Assembly (NCBI RefSeq): GCF_016808095.1
Contig: NC_068971.1
Span: 51,043,631-51,107,630, forward strand
Origin: Vigna angularis
Lineage: Eukaryota; Streptophyta; Magnoliopsida; Fabales; Fabaceae
Length of the DNA: 64,000 bases
Direction of reading: 5' to 3'
In this document: in pieces, positions 1-15,566 of the stretch
How positions within the stretch are numbered: position 1 is the first letter of the stretch
How the letters are laid out: each line of letters starts with the position of its first letter
Notes under the pieces: model-generated
The model's database searches: none
Seen by the model: only the letters and a program-made list of their open reading frames with translations
What the model was told of the DNA's origin: nothing
Program-made: the position numbers and the translations under genes

Positions 1-263
1 AGACTCTGCACACAGCTGCTTCAGCCGCACCACCAATGCACACCAGCAGCAGCCTCACTTTGAAGAAGAAGAATAAGGTGGGAAAAAAGTAAGGTTAAAT
101 GAAATATTTATCAAGGTTATTATTGGAATTTAACTTTAATGATGGTGCAAGAAGAAAGTTGAGGGGTACAGGAAGTAATTCCCATTTTCTTTTACGGATT
201 ATGTAGGCCACTTGTACTCGTTGTTGGCTCACATGGGCCGTAGATTTTGCATGTCATGGCGAC
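1..263. other. left flank, possible 3' end of a gene
   Basis: No gene can be assigned. The first 90 bases are richer in GC than what follows and are open in two plus-strand frames, ending in a run of Lys codons and TAA near 90, or in four Glu codons and TAA near 77. Either could be the last exon of a gene that lies outside the window, but there is no recognisable family. From about 180 the sequence becomes ordinary AT-rich flank. The last nine bases (255-263) are the left target duplication of the element that follows. Confidence 0.25.
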
Positions 264-354
264 GGGTGTTACTCCCTCCACCACCACACGTTACTTCTTG
301 CACCTCCCAATTCCTCTTTTGCCCTTCAATAATATTTAAATGGATGTAAATTAA

Positions 355-552
355 ACGGATATCAACATCCATGGACGGACATGGACCTCCGTTGAAGGAA
401 AAATATCAACATCCGTGGACGGACATGAACCTCTGTTGAAGGACAAACGGATGTCAACAGATGTCGATCTCCGTCCACGGATGTTGACATCCGTCCAACC
501 GTAGTATTGCAATATTTTGTTTGGATGTTGACATTCGTCGTCCGTTTATTTG
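355..552. repeat. inverted and tandem repeat inside the Pack-MULE
   Basis: Variants of the phrase CAACATCCGTGGACGGAC occur twice in forward orientation (about 361-425) and again as reverse complements (about 455-550), so this part can fold into an imperfect hairpin. Its outer ends, near TTAAACGGA and TCCGTTTAT, are also complementary. It may be a small nested foldback element or part of the subterminal region of the Pack-MULE. An open frame across it is a by-product of the repeat. Confidence 0.55.
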
Positions 553-596
553 TCATTTCATAAACACACTTTGGATGACTAGGAAATATTTTGTTA

Positions 597-845
597 GGTG
601 CTAGAGATATGGGTTTAAGGAACAGTGTTGGTCCACAGAAGCATCAAGCAGTAATGACAAGTGCGGATCAAACAGTTTTCTATAGGTGTCGCATTGATGC
701 ATATCACGATACTCTATATGCTTATTCCAACTGTCAATTGTACAGAGAATGTAACATCAATGGCACGGTTGAGAATGTAACATCAATGGCACGGTTGATT
801 TCATCTTTGGCAATTCTACAGTTGTGATCCAAAACTGTAATATTA
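597..845 (+). pseudogene. pectinesterase fragment with frameshifting 26-bp duplication
   Basis: The conceptual translation contains pectin methylesterase landmarks in the family order: GPQKHQAV, a segment reading ADQTVFYRCRIDAYHDTLYA, then YRECNINGTV, and finally DFIFGNSTVVIQNCNIRPK. The last part contains the family's DFIFGN motif with its catalytic Asp. Between the third and fourth segments a 26-bp sequence starting GAGAATGTAACATCAATGG is repeated in tandem (about 752-803). Since 26 is not a multiple of three, it shifts the frame and leads to an early stop near 826. The usual Gln of the YQDTLY motif is His here. Only about 80 of the 300 or more catalytic-domain residues are present, so this is a captured gene piece rather than a functional gene. 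It ends at the junction with the desaturase fragment near 845. Confidence 0.85.
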
Positions 846-869
846 GGCCAAAGTTACCAATAGCAGCGC

Positions 870-986
870 GATCTTCCTCAGATGGCAACGCGGTAGTCGG
901 GGAAACAAATGATGCTCCACTTGAAACTGCAGGTCACCGTGAAACCAGTCCATCCAAGCAGAACAACTGACATCAAGAGTATCATT
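870..986 (-). pseudogene. sphingolipid delta-8 desaturase C-terminal fragment
   Basis: The minus strand reads through a sequence close to NDTLDVSCSAWMDWF, then LQFQVEHHLFPRLPRC and HLRKI. This is the third histidine box (QxxHH) region of plant cytochrome-b5-fusion sphingolipid long-chain-base delta-8 desaturases. Similarity stops after the RKI segment on one side and before the Asn at about 986 on the other. The piece is about 39 codons of a protein that is normally near 450 residues. It points away from the N-terminal piece of the same protein family that begins only 17 bp further right on the opposite strand, so the two were captured or rearranged in a divergent arrangement. Confidence 0.85.
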
Positions 987-1003
987 CACTCTGCTCTCAC
1001 ACC

Positions 1004-1403
1004 ATGGACCCTCCCACAACCTACATTTCCTCCTCTGAACTCCGCAAACACAACTTGCGCAACGACGCGTGGATCTCAATCCATGGCAAAATCTACGACG
1101 TCTCCTCCTGGCTTCACCGCCATCCCGACAGCGCCCTCCCGCTTCTCACTGTTGCCGGCATAGACGCCACTAACGCCTTCCTCGCCTTCCACTCGCCCTC
1201 CGCCGCCGCCGTCCTCCTTCCCGCATTCTCCACTGGCCTCCTCCTCTCTGACTACGTCGTCTCTATCGCCTCCTCCGACTCGGAAGCTCCACTCCAAGCT
1301 CTCCGAACTCAACCTCTTCGAACGCAAGGGCCACACCACCCTCATCTTGCTCTCCCTCATCCTCACCCTCCTCCCTCTCTGCGTCTGCGGCGTCGTCTTC
1401 TCC
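1004..1403 (+). pseudogene. sphingolipid delta-8 desaturase N-terminal fragment
   Basis: An ATG at 1004 opens a cytochrome b5 domain: YISSSELRKHN, DAWISIHGKIYDVSSWL and LPLLTVAGIDATNAFLAFH. The heme motif HPGG is changed to HPDS. Near 1279 a two-base loss shifts the frame. In the next frame the expected continuation YRKL, LSELNLFERKGHTTLI and the first hydrophobic segment (LILTLLPLCVCGVVFS) appears, after which similarity ends abruptly at about 1403. All three histidine boxes of the desaturase domain are absent from this piece. The HPDS change and the frameshift show that it is not functional. It lies inside the Pack-MULE and next to a reversed C-terminal piece of the same family. Confidence 0.85.
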
Positions 1404-1404
1404 G

Positions 1405-1490
1405 TCATTGACTACCATTTGACCCCATCCACAGTCCTCCTAAACCGCAATTTGGTGGCAAAGATCACGAGCTTTGGGCTCCATGATTGT
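1405..1490 (+). pseudogene. protein-kinase-like fragment (subdomains VI-VII)
   Basis: Directly after the desaturase similarity ends, the same plus-strand frame reads YHLTPSTVLLNRNLVAKITS followed by FGLHDC. This resembles the stretch of plant receptor-like kinases that joins the catalytic loop (xLxxSNVLLDxN) to the DFG motif (AKIxDFGL), with the DFG Asp replaced by Ser. The piece is only about 28 codons, so the assignment is tentative. If right, it is the third gene sampled by the Pack-MULE. The frame then runs on to a stop near 1589 without further similarity that I recognise. Confidence 0.45.
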
Positions 1491-1765
1491 CGTGACGAAC
1501 AATGTAACAATTGCTTATTGCTTATTGCGATTGCGATTAAGCTTGATAAGGAAATCTTGGTGGAGGCAAAACAGCAATGGAGACAGTAGGGAGGTCTAGA
1601 GTGTTTTTGAAATAAAAAAAATAGTAGAAAGGTGGAGGGTATGTTTGAAATAAAACAAACAGTGGAGAGGTGGAGGAAGCACATGAGGTGGTGGAGGGAG
1701 CAACACCCCATGGCGACCGATCAACTATATATGATGAATAGTGATTTTGTTTACACTGATATACA

Positions 1766-1974
1766 TACAACTTATTCATAATATTATTATTTGGATAATG
1801 ATACTTTGATAATATTTTAACATTATCTACGTGTCATTTTGTGATTTGTTTAAAATTACTCCACAATCAATAATAATAATCATAAACATCAATATGAATC
1901 AATCACAAAATAACACGTAGATGGTGTTAAAATGTTGTCATTATTTATACAACTTATTCATAATATTGTTATTT
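1766..1974. mobile_element. small MITE flanked by 27-bp direct repeats
   Basis: Between about 1793 and 1947 the two ends are reverse complements for about 60 bp: the left arm reads GATAATGATACTTTGATAAT and continues through TAACATTATCTACGTGTCAT, and the right arm ends in the complement. The loop is only about 30 bp. On both sides stands the phrase TACAACTTATTCATAATATT followed by RTTATTT (1766-1792 and 1948-1974), a near-perfect 27-bp direct repeat. That is much longer than any normal target duplication. The element has no coding capacity. The superfamily is uncertain. Confidence 0.65.
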
Positions 1975-2144
1975 ATGTATAATTATCTAGTTGATAGTTT
2001 ATTTATTCTTTTATTATATTTAGAATCTACTTTTGATTATTCTTAATATATGTTCTTATAAGAACGAAAATTTTCAATAAGACCCTTTAAACTTTTTTTA
2101 GTAAATAATTTTTATTTTTCAAATCAAAAATTTTAGGATATATA

Positions 2145-7385
<5,241 letters not shown>

Positions 7386-8410
7386 GTTTTTCAGTTGGTA
7401 CATTTTAGCCATGTGTCTCGGGTTTTAGTAGACAAAAATACTCTTATATATCATAGATTCTAAGTTTTAAGGTTAAGGGTATTTTAATATTTTTTATTTA
7501 AAAAAAAAACACAAACCCTTGCTCACTTCCCTCATTCCTCTCAACCATTTCTCTTTCATCTCTCTCACTCCAACATTTTCTCTGTCATCCTATGGTAGCC
7601 CCAACTGAAAAAAATCAGGACTGTTAAACAATCTTACAAAAAATAATTTTATAATGAGTTTTCATTTTATAATTTTTGTCTTATATAATTTTATCCAATT
7701 TTCACAAGCATAAAAGAATTGGTAATTGACTTGGAAAAAATCAGAAATACTCGTTGTTAAACAATTTCTTATAAAAAATGATTTTATAATGAGTTTTCAT
7801 TTTATAATTTTTGTCTTATCTAAGTTGATCTAATTTTCATAAGCATAATGACATAAAAGGAATTGGTAATTGGCCTGGAAAAAATCAGAAACATTCGATG
7901 TTAAACAATTTCTTACAAAAAATGATTTTTTAATGAGTTTTCATTTTATAATTTTTGTTGTATATAATTTTATCTAATTTTCACAGACATAATGACATCC
8001 GAAGGAATTGATAATTGTGCTGGAGGATTTTTTTTTAAAGATGATAAAATTAGAGAGATTAGTGAAGATGGTGAAATTGAAGATATCTTGAATGAACCTT
8101 TGCGTGAAGGTGAATATGACAATGACTCAACTCTTTACAAAGACAAATTGTTTAACAACAAGTGTTTCTGATTTTTTCAATTAGGGCTACAGTAAGGATG
8201 ACAAAGAAAAAATTGGAGTGAGAGAGATGAAAGAGAAAGGGGTTGAGAGGAATGAGAGAGGTGAGCAAGGGTTTTGGAGTTTTTTTTTTAGTTTTGAGAA
8301 TGAAAATTATTAAAATACCCTTAACCTTAAAACTTAGAATCCATAATATATAAGAGTATTTTTGTCTACTAAAACCCGATACACATTGTTAAAATGTACC
8401 AATTGAAAAC
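7386..8410. mobile_element. foldback (MULE-like) element with long inverted ends
   Basis: The two ends are reverse complements for roughly 220-250 bp: left 7386 to about 7640 (GTTTTTCAGTTGGTACATTT onward), right about 8143-8410. Both arms include a C/T-rich stretch (CACTTCCCTCATTCCTCTCA) and its complement. Between them, three head-to-tail units of about 130-145 bp start at about 7606, 7733 and 7877, each beginning GAAAAAATCAG; the start of the unit is also part of the inverted arm. A short acidic reading frame at about 8020-8170 (reading REISEDGEIEDILNEPLREG) looks coding-like and may be captured sequence. The right end abuts an AT array, so a target duplication could not be verified. Long arms suggest Mutator-like or Foldback type. 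Confidence 0.75.

Positions 8411-8412
<2 letters not shown>

Positions 8413-8478
<66 letters not shown>
8413..8478. repeat. (AT)n microsatellite
   Basis: 33 uninterrupted AT dinucleotides directly after the foldback element. Confidence 0.95.
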
Positions 8479-8481
<3 letters not shown>

Positions 8482-8805
8482 TATATACTTTTTTCATATA
8501 AACAAAAAGTATAAAAATTATGTAGGGAAGACGTACAATATTATCTATAACGTACAGTGTTTGACATTTGATAGTGATCTAAATAGTTTCTAGCTTGTTG
8601 AATTACCCGTGGAGTTAATCTTACTTTTTTCCATGGAGCTAATTATTAATGATGGTAGCAATCATGATCCTTTCTTTTTCATATTGTTCTTCCTTCACTA
8701 CAGTATTTGCATTGTCCACAATCATGGAAGAGTCTACAAATACGTGAAGCCTTCACATGCATGCACCCGAATTAGAAAGAGAGAGAGGTACAAGTTGCTT
8801 CATCC

Positions 8806-11800
8806 ATGGCCTACAGTTTTCCTGATGTGTTTTGCTGGATTCAGAAGCTTCCACCAATCTCAGAATGGGAAACAAATCCAATTTCACTAAACATACGTTC
8901 TTCAACCTCTTGCCAACCATGTCTCAGTCTTATCGTAACCAAAAACCATGATTCCTCAAAATTCTGCTTTGTCATTATAGCAGACTGCAACACTCCTATC
9001 CATCTTTGGACCTCAAAACCTTTCAAGCACGCAAGCTCCAAAACAAAAAAGTTAATAGATGAAGAAACCATTTCCAGTCTCTTTGTCAATATCAACCAGG
9101 CCATCCTTCTTTATGGCTCCAACAAGAACACTTCCTTCCTCAGGTTTCCAGAACTTGACTCCACTCCCAACTTTTCAGACGTTTTCAATCTTTCTTTCTT
9201 CACTCTCTTGTTCCTAGTTTGTATATACGAAACTCCTGCTGCAGATTTTCGTTCTGGGTGTATTAGTAACCTGAAAGATCACCTGACAGGTTTTCAGTCA
9301 AGAAAAGCATCAATCACGCTGATGAAACTCTTAGGCTCTAACGTAGAAGAGTTGTGGATGCGCTCTGTGAACCTTGCAGTTACTAACTGGGTCGGGGAAC
9401 AAGAACCACATCACAACCCCTTCAGAACACCTTGTCCATTATTTTCGTATTCCCTTTCGGCAATTGGGTTGTGGAAAGTGCAGCTGTATTGCCCCCTCGT
9501 AGTCATGGATGTTGAGAACTCAAAAAGTAATCCAGCAAGTGAGAGACTTCAATTCTCCCTCAAACATCACCATGTGGAAGCTGTTTTTCAATTCAATCAC
9601 AAAGTCTCGATAAAAAAAGAGTGGGTTGAAATCATGGTGGACATTGACAACATAAGGTATGCTAAACTCATCAAGAGATAATACACTTAGAGTTAACAAT
9701 TAGCCATTTATTAGCTTATGCTTATGTTGTTATTGAAAATTTAGAAAATAACAAAAGTCACTTTTTTTTCCATTTTACAGTTCATTTTAATAATAAAATA
9801 TTATGTACTAACTAATAAAAAATAAACAAAATTTTAAAATCAAAATAATATTATTCATAATTATAAAATAGAAATATTAAAAAATATAATGTCAAACCAT
9901 GGTTATTTTCTTTCTAAGATCATCAAAAGTAAAACGTTTATCTTAGGAATCTCATTCGTCTTTTGCTAATGATATTTTGCCAATCAAAATCATTTTGGAA
10001 ATGCAATTTAATTTTTAATTAAAATTATTGATTACGGTATTTTCTCTCCAATAAAAATATATTATCATTCATTTTTATTATTAAAAAACGATTTCATTTT
10101 TATATAATTATTTCTATCGTCGGATCAATAAGTCTTTTTAATGCAAGAAAAAAATATGGCAAGCTTTTATAAAAGTATATAATTGTATTGAAAAATATTA
10201 AATATTTATGTTTGGACAAATTATAAGTGTCTTTCACGTGGTATAATTATTTACAGTATCAACATTATTTAAAATATGTATAAAGAAAATTTTCCTTTTT
10301 GTTTATACATAAAAACAAGACGTGTTTTGATATCCACATTCGTTTTTCAAATTTATTTTTTAAATATTAGTTTTAAATCAAAATAATTTTATTATCAATT
10401 TTATTATTTTTTAAAATTTACCGTATTTTAATTTGACATGTTTTAAAATTTAATTAATTTTTAATTATAAAATCATATAAAAAAATAAATAAAAAATATT
10501 TATGATAAAATTATAAAAATTATTTATATTTCATAATTATACTAATAATAATAATTCTATTATTTTTATTATCATAAAAAAATCAATAGTATATAAAATT
10601 GAAATATATAATATATTGTTTTATTTTTTTTTCTTTTTAATAAATTCAATAGATTTATTAGATTGATGATAGGGTGCTATTGTTTTTTCTTTAAAAAAAA
10701 TATGTGGATTAAAAAAATTCAAAATTCTAGTGACCAGCACACCAACTATAAAATAGAACCGTCACTATTTATTCCAATAGATTAAAAATTGTTAAATTGC
10801 ACTTTATCACCTATTTATATAGCATTTACAAATTTATTATTTAAGGTTTTTCTTACATGTTTTATTATTTTCATATACTTTAGTTTGTCAAATTTGTAAC
10901 AAATTGGTAGCATATTTTGAAAATACAACATTGTTTTAACCTTATAACATGAACAAAGAAAACCTTAGACAACAAATTTTAAAATAATAATAGTTAAATA
11001 CTAAAATGTGTAATTAAAAATGATTTTTTTTATTAAGATAACTAAATGTCAATTCGACCTATTTTGATCTTATCTATTGTAACAAAATATGTTAAAAATA
11101 TGGTTGTCTTATTAAAAGATGGACCAATAAATTAATGGATTATTTTTTTTTCGTATATATATATATATATATATATTAATATTAAAAACATATTTAACTA
11201 TATAATTTTGTTGATAATTAATATTTTAAATAGATAAATTAAAGTAATTAATATTTTTAGATATTAAATTATTCAATTATAATTTATAATTAAAATTTAA
11301 CTAAATTACAATACTAGTATGCACTAACATTTTTCTAAATAATGTAATAAAAAATAATATTTTTAATTATTTTTAATTTAATTTTGAACTTAAAAAAAGC
11401 GAGTTATTAAATTGAAAATACTAATTGAATTTAGTGAAGGAGATCCACTCTGTTGTCTTTAATTTTAATATAAAATAATAAATTTTTTTAAAAGAGATGT
11501 AGAAAAAAAATGTTTATTTCCAATTATGGTAATGTATTAAAAAGAAAAGACTATTTTTGATTATCTTTAAAAGTTTTCAAGAGTTGAAAATAATGATATA
11601 TTTATTTCAGGTGTGATGTTATAAAATTGGTGAATGAATCTCAAATGAAAGAAAGAGGGGCTGATGCAGCTGAAAAACATTTTCCTTCGAGAATATCCTT
11701 ACAACTAACACCTATTGTCCAAGACCAAGTGTTGAGCCTATCGGTCGGGAAATCCTCGGAGAACCCACAGAAAGAATTCGAAGTTGACAAAAGTATAGAA

Positions 11801-12247
11801 GCTTCTTTCGAGCCATCGGTTCCGGTGGGACTTAAGGTGTCTGCTGGAGAGTCGACAACAGTGAGTTTGAAGCCTTGGAAATTTGAAGAATCTGTTTATG
11901 GGTACAGTGCAAATTTGAATTGGTTTCTGCATGATAGTATGGACGGGAAAGAAGTTTTCTCATCAAAGCCTTCAAAGTTTGCTATGATTAATCCTAAGTC
12001 ATGGTTCAAAAATCGATACTCAAGTGCTCTGCGACCTTTCACCAGGCAAGGAGGAATTGTTTTCGCAGGCGACGAATATGGAGAAAAAGTGTGGTGGAAA
12101 GTGGACAAAGGAGCCATTGGAAAAACAATAGAATGGGAGATTAGGGGTTGGATATGGTTAACTTATTGGCCCAACAAACGCATAACCTTCTACAACGAAA
12201 CTAGGAGGTTGGAGTTTCGAGAAATAGTAACTGTTGATGTTGCTTAG
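8806..12247 (+). CDS. two-exon plant protein of unknown function
   Basis: Exons 8806-9656 and 11611-12247 join in phase 2 across a 1,954-bp intron (donor AAG|GTATGC, acceptor TTTATTTCAG), giving 495 residues and a TAG stop. The join turns AG+G into Arg284 and continues CDVIKLVNES, so the frame is kept. The ATG at 8806 lies in a good plant context (CCATGGCC), and an upstream frame starting further left has no similarity. I do not recognise the family. There is no signal peptide, membrane segment or catalytic motif that I can see. The C-terminal half is rich in aromatic residues and beta-type sequence, with blocks LKPWKFEESVYGYSANLNWF, WWKVDKG at about 445-451 and EWEIRGWIWLTYWPN, which look like a conserved domain core. 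The AT-rich intron contains no other gene. It is probably a real gene, because both exons are long, open and joined by consensus sites. Confidence 0.75.
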
Positions 12248-13462
12248 CCTCATGTCTAAGACCAAATTATTATAAAAATAATAACACACGTACTTTTCAC
12301 TAATATTGTAATGTGAGTCATTTATTAAATTATACCTCATACAAATCGTGAAAAAATGAATACAATAAAATTAACGATGACAACTATATGGATCACAACA
12401 AAAACATCTAAAAAATATTGTTTGTCAATTAATAATGCCAATTTCTACTCATCTAAAACGTTATGTTCTTTACTATTGTGGTGTATTGACTAAAAGAAAA
12501 AAATATATGAAACATATTCAAACTTTAAAATAGCTTTTAATTTCATTCAAATTTTATATATTTTTACTCATTGATCATTTTGAAGATTTGGAACAAACAG
12601 ATAAAATAATTTAAAAGAGAATTGAGTCCTTAATTCTCTATTTCATTTAAAATATTGCGTGTGAATAAGTGTGATATGATAAGGAGTTCCTTGTGGGGAT
12701 GATAGGCTAACGTAGTTTTCTTTGAAAACATCTTTGCAAAGCACTGTCCAAGAGCGAGTGTAAACTTTTTTGTGAAAGTATATTTTATTAAATAGGTTTA
12801 TTTAAGGTCATACAAAAATCATGATAGATAAGCCTAATAAAATTAAAAAAAAAGTGTTAAAATTTTAAATTATATATAATATAGCATTCAGCTTTTTTTT
12901 TAAGTTTAATTAGATCATTCAATTAAAAATATGATTAAGCTATCAAATTGCAATACTTTTATAAGTAGATTCTTGAATTATTCAATGAGAACTTGAAATC
13001 GTCAGGAAAAATATAAAAAATATAAGGACCCAATTAAAATTTCTATTATTTAATTAAAAAATATAAAAAAATTAAAGACCCAATTATATAGTTATGAATT
13101 TAAAGACTTAATTAGAAAAGTTTAAACAAGGTATAGAATTTATGTAATAAACCTTTTTAAAGGAGCTTGTCCAAGACACCAACTACCATGCCACGATGGG
13201 AGAGTCCACGTAAGGGACGAGAGAGGCACAAGTCACACCCCGGTGCACATTAGCGAGGAAACTTTCCTAGATTGGAACGGAGAGGGTGATTAGAGGGGCG
13301 GAAATCTCAAAGAGACAGAGTGCAACTAATTTATCCACCTCTTTCCTTGTTGGCTTAACTTCACTCAACCTCGCTATTCTCTATAAGTTTCTCTCCTCCA
13401 TCATTTTTCCCTCCCATTATTCCATTTTCCTGTTCTTCCATCGCTCTCGAGCTCTCTCTACC
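12248..13462. other. intergenic plus BADC promoter/5' UTR
   Basis: AT-rich to about 13150, then GC content rises toward the following gene. The last 150 bp are C/T-rich (CTCTCTCC, TTCCATCGCTCTCGAGCTCT), typical of a plant 5' UTR. No separate gene is seen. Confidence 0.5.
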
Positions 13463-15529
13463 ATGGAATCATCCGCTGCCATTCGATCTTTTAACTGTAT
13501 CTCTCTCTCTCTCTCAATCTGCATCTGCATTTTTGTTATGAACGTGTCTTTCCGAATGCGATCTCTGCTTTTGTGTTTACGATTTTTCTGTTTTATGTTC
13601 TTTAATTTATGCGACGTGTGACGGAAATGGGAAAAGATTCATATACGCAGTTTGATTTTGGAAAACGAATTCTATACATCTGGATTAGGTTTATGATTTT
13701 CGAGCTAGAAAGAAAAGTAACTGCGAAGGAGCTCGCTAGATTTGTCATTGTGTTGTAAACATTGGACGGTTTTCGTTTAAGGCACTTTTCGCATTTCTTG
13801 CTTTCTTTAAATATCGTTTATGTGAAATGTTATTTTCGTTTTGAATTAAATGCTGAACATAGCGTGGAGTTTTTGCTACTGTGATTTATTTATTCAATTT
13901 TATTCAAAGAAAGGTTATGCCGTAGATACTTTCCTGTTAAGATTTGCAGGAACCTTTGAAACGTTTCATAACTAGTTGTATTAGCTTGCGCGACTTGTTC
14001 CTCGTTGCTGTGATATGTGAAGCTTAATTTAACCTTAGAATGAACTTGAGAATTAGGTAGCAGCGATAGAGTTGTTTTATGCTATTGATTAGTATCGTTT
14101 GTTTACAAGAATCACGACACGATCATGACGTTTTTCATTAAGTTAGATGAATGCCACTGATTAGGTGATTAGTATTATTTTTTGCTATTGATTAGTATAA
14201 TTTTTCATCTTTCTACAAATAACCAAAGGATGGTCTACAATCACCTTAGAGCTTGCAATTGACCATCTATCGGGTCCTGTAGGAGAACACAAGATGAGTA
14301 GTGACTGTGTGTTTTTTCTTTTTGGATAACTTTAGTGGCGTCCATATGTTGGATCCTATTTACTCTCAGAAATCTTCGTGTTTTGTTGCTTATTTTATTC
14401 TTTCGTTGATCTATTTCTGTTAAATAGAACAGTGAGTTCCGTTTTTCCCATGTCTCTTTGAAATAGGCTTAATTACTTTTGGAAAGGGTCTCAATGCCTT
14501 CTTAAATGGTCGAATTTCAATATACAATACTATTTAAGCAGTTCAATGTTTTTAATATGATTTTACTACAGTCAGATGCTTAATCATGACACTTGGATTT
14601 CAGATCCCATGGGCACTATGTCCCATATGCGACCTTCCCGTGATAAACAAGTTGTAGTTCCCATCCACAATGTCCGATGGAACTCTAAAAGTAGACTTTT
14701 CATCCAGCATTTGGCGTATGATCGGAAGCACATTAATTCCCACGTGAAGGGGAACAACACACTAGTTTCATGTGCAAAAACAGCTGAACCTATCAACACA
14801 TCCAAGTCTGGTGATGGTGGGTTCTATTGATCGTGAAATGAATTACGTCCTTATTCTTTGTTTTTGTTGACTTTTGTTTGAATGAGAAAAGTCTGATACT
14901 ATTATTTGGTCTTAGTGTAATTATCTTCTTAGTTATATATTATAATTGTTTTTTTTTTAAAACCCCACATCGATTAGAGATATAACAAAATCATAATATA
15001 TAGATAATTACAAACCTCATCTTATTAAGTTGTGAGCTTGAATTAAACTTAAATTTCACTTTTTAAAAATGGTATCAAAGTCATTCAAGAGCCTTTCGTA
15101 GCCAAGTTTGTTGGGTCTATCATGTTACCCACTTTTGGGTTTCCCCTAGTCTATTATGTAGCCAAGTTATATTACATAGGTAAGTGCAAATCTTGCCTCA
15201 TAAGTCAATTTTGTAAAGTTAAGTTAGAATTAACTTATATTTACTTTCTTAAGACTATTATTGAGATTTTAAATACAATAATCAATTGCAAAAATTTTGG
15301 GCTGGAATTTCATATGTTTGTGTCATCTAAGATAATCTCCTGGAACTCTTCTATACTTAAAGAAAACAAAGAAGAGAGAAAAGAAAACTCTTACAAGTTA
15401 CAAACAAAAGATGTGATTTTTATTTCTTTATTTTTAAGGTAAAAATGTAATGTTATTTACACAATAATAGTAGGAAATGTTCTACTTCTGTTGCTCAGTA
15501 TTAGTGGTATTTGAGAAAGTGTGATCGAG

Positions 15530-15566
<37 letters not shown>

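Larger units (their letters stand above)
264..1708. mobile_element. Pack-MULE (Mutator-like element carrying gene fragments)
   Basis: Both ends start with GGGTGTTRCTCCCTCCACC: the left end reads inward from 264 and the right end is its reverse complement ending at 1708, with imperfect pairing over about 45 bp. The nine bases CATGGCGAC occur directly outside both ends (255-263 and 1709-1717), a perfect 9-bp target duplication, which is the hallmark of Mutator superfamily insertion. No transposase is encoded. The interior is a mosaic of a pectinesterase fragment, two oppositely oriented pieces of a sphingolipid delta-8 desaturase and a kinase-like piece. Capture of several unrelated gene pieces between MULE ends is the definition of a Pack-MULE. 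The intact duplication suggests a fairly young or well-preserved insertion. Limits are firm; the origin of each captured piece is inferred from protein similarity that I recognise by eye. Confidence 0.88.

Noticed and set aside
13286..13621. Long open frame covering the BADC first exon
   Set aside because: Upstream of the ATG at 13463 it reads through 5' UTR, and after 13496 it enters a CT-rich intron; the spliced model keeps frame with exon 2 and this one does not.
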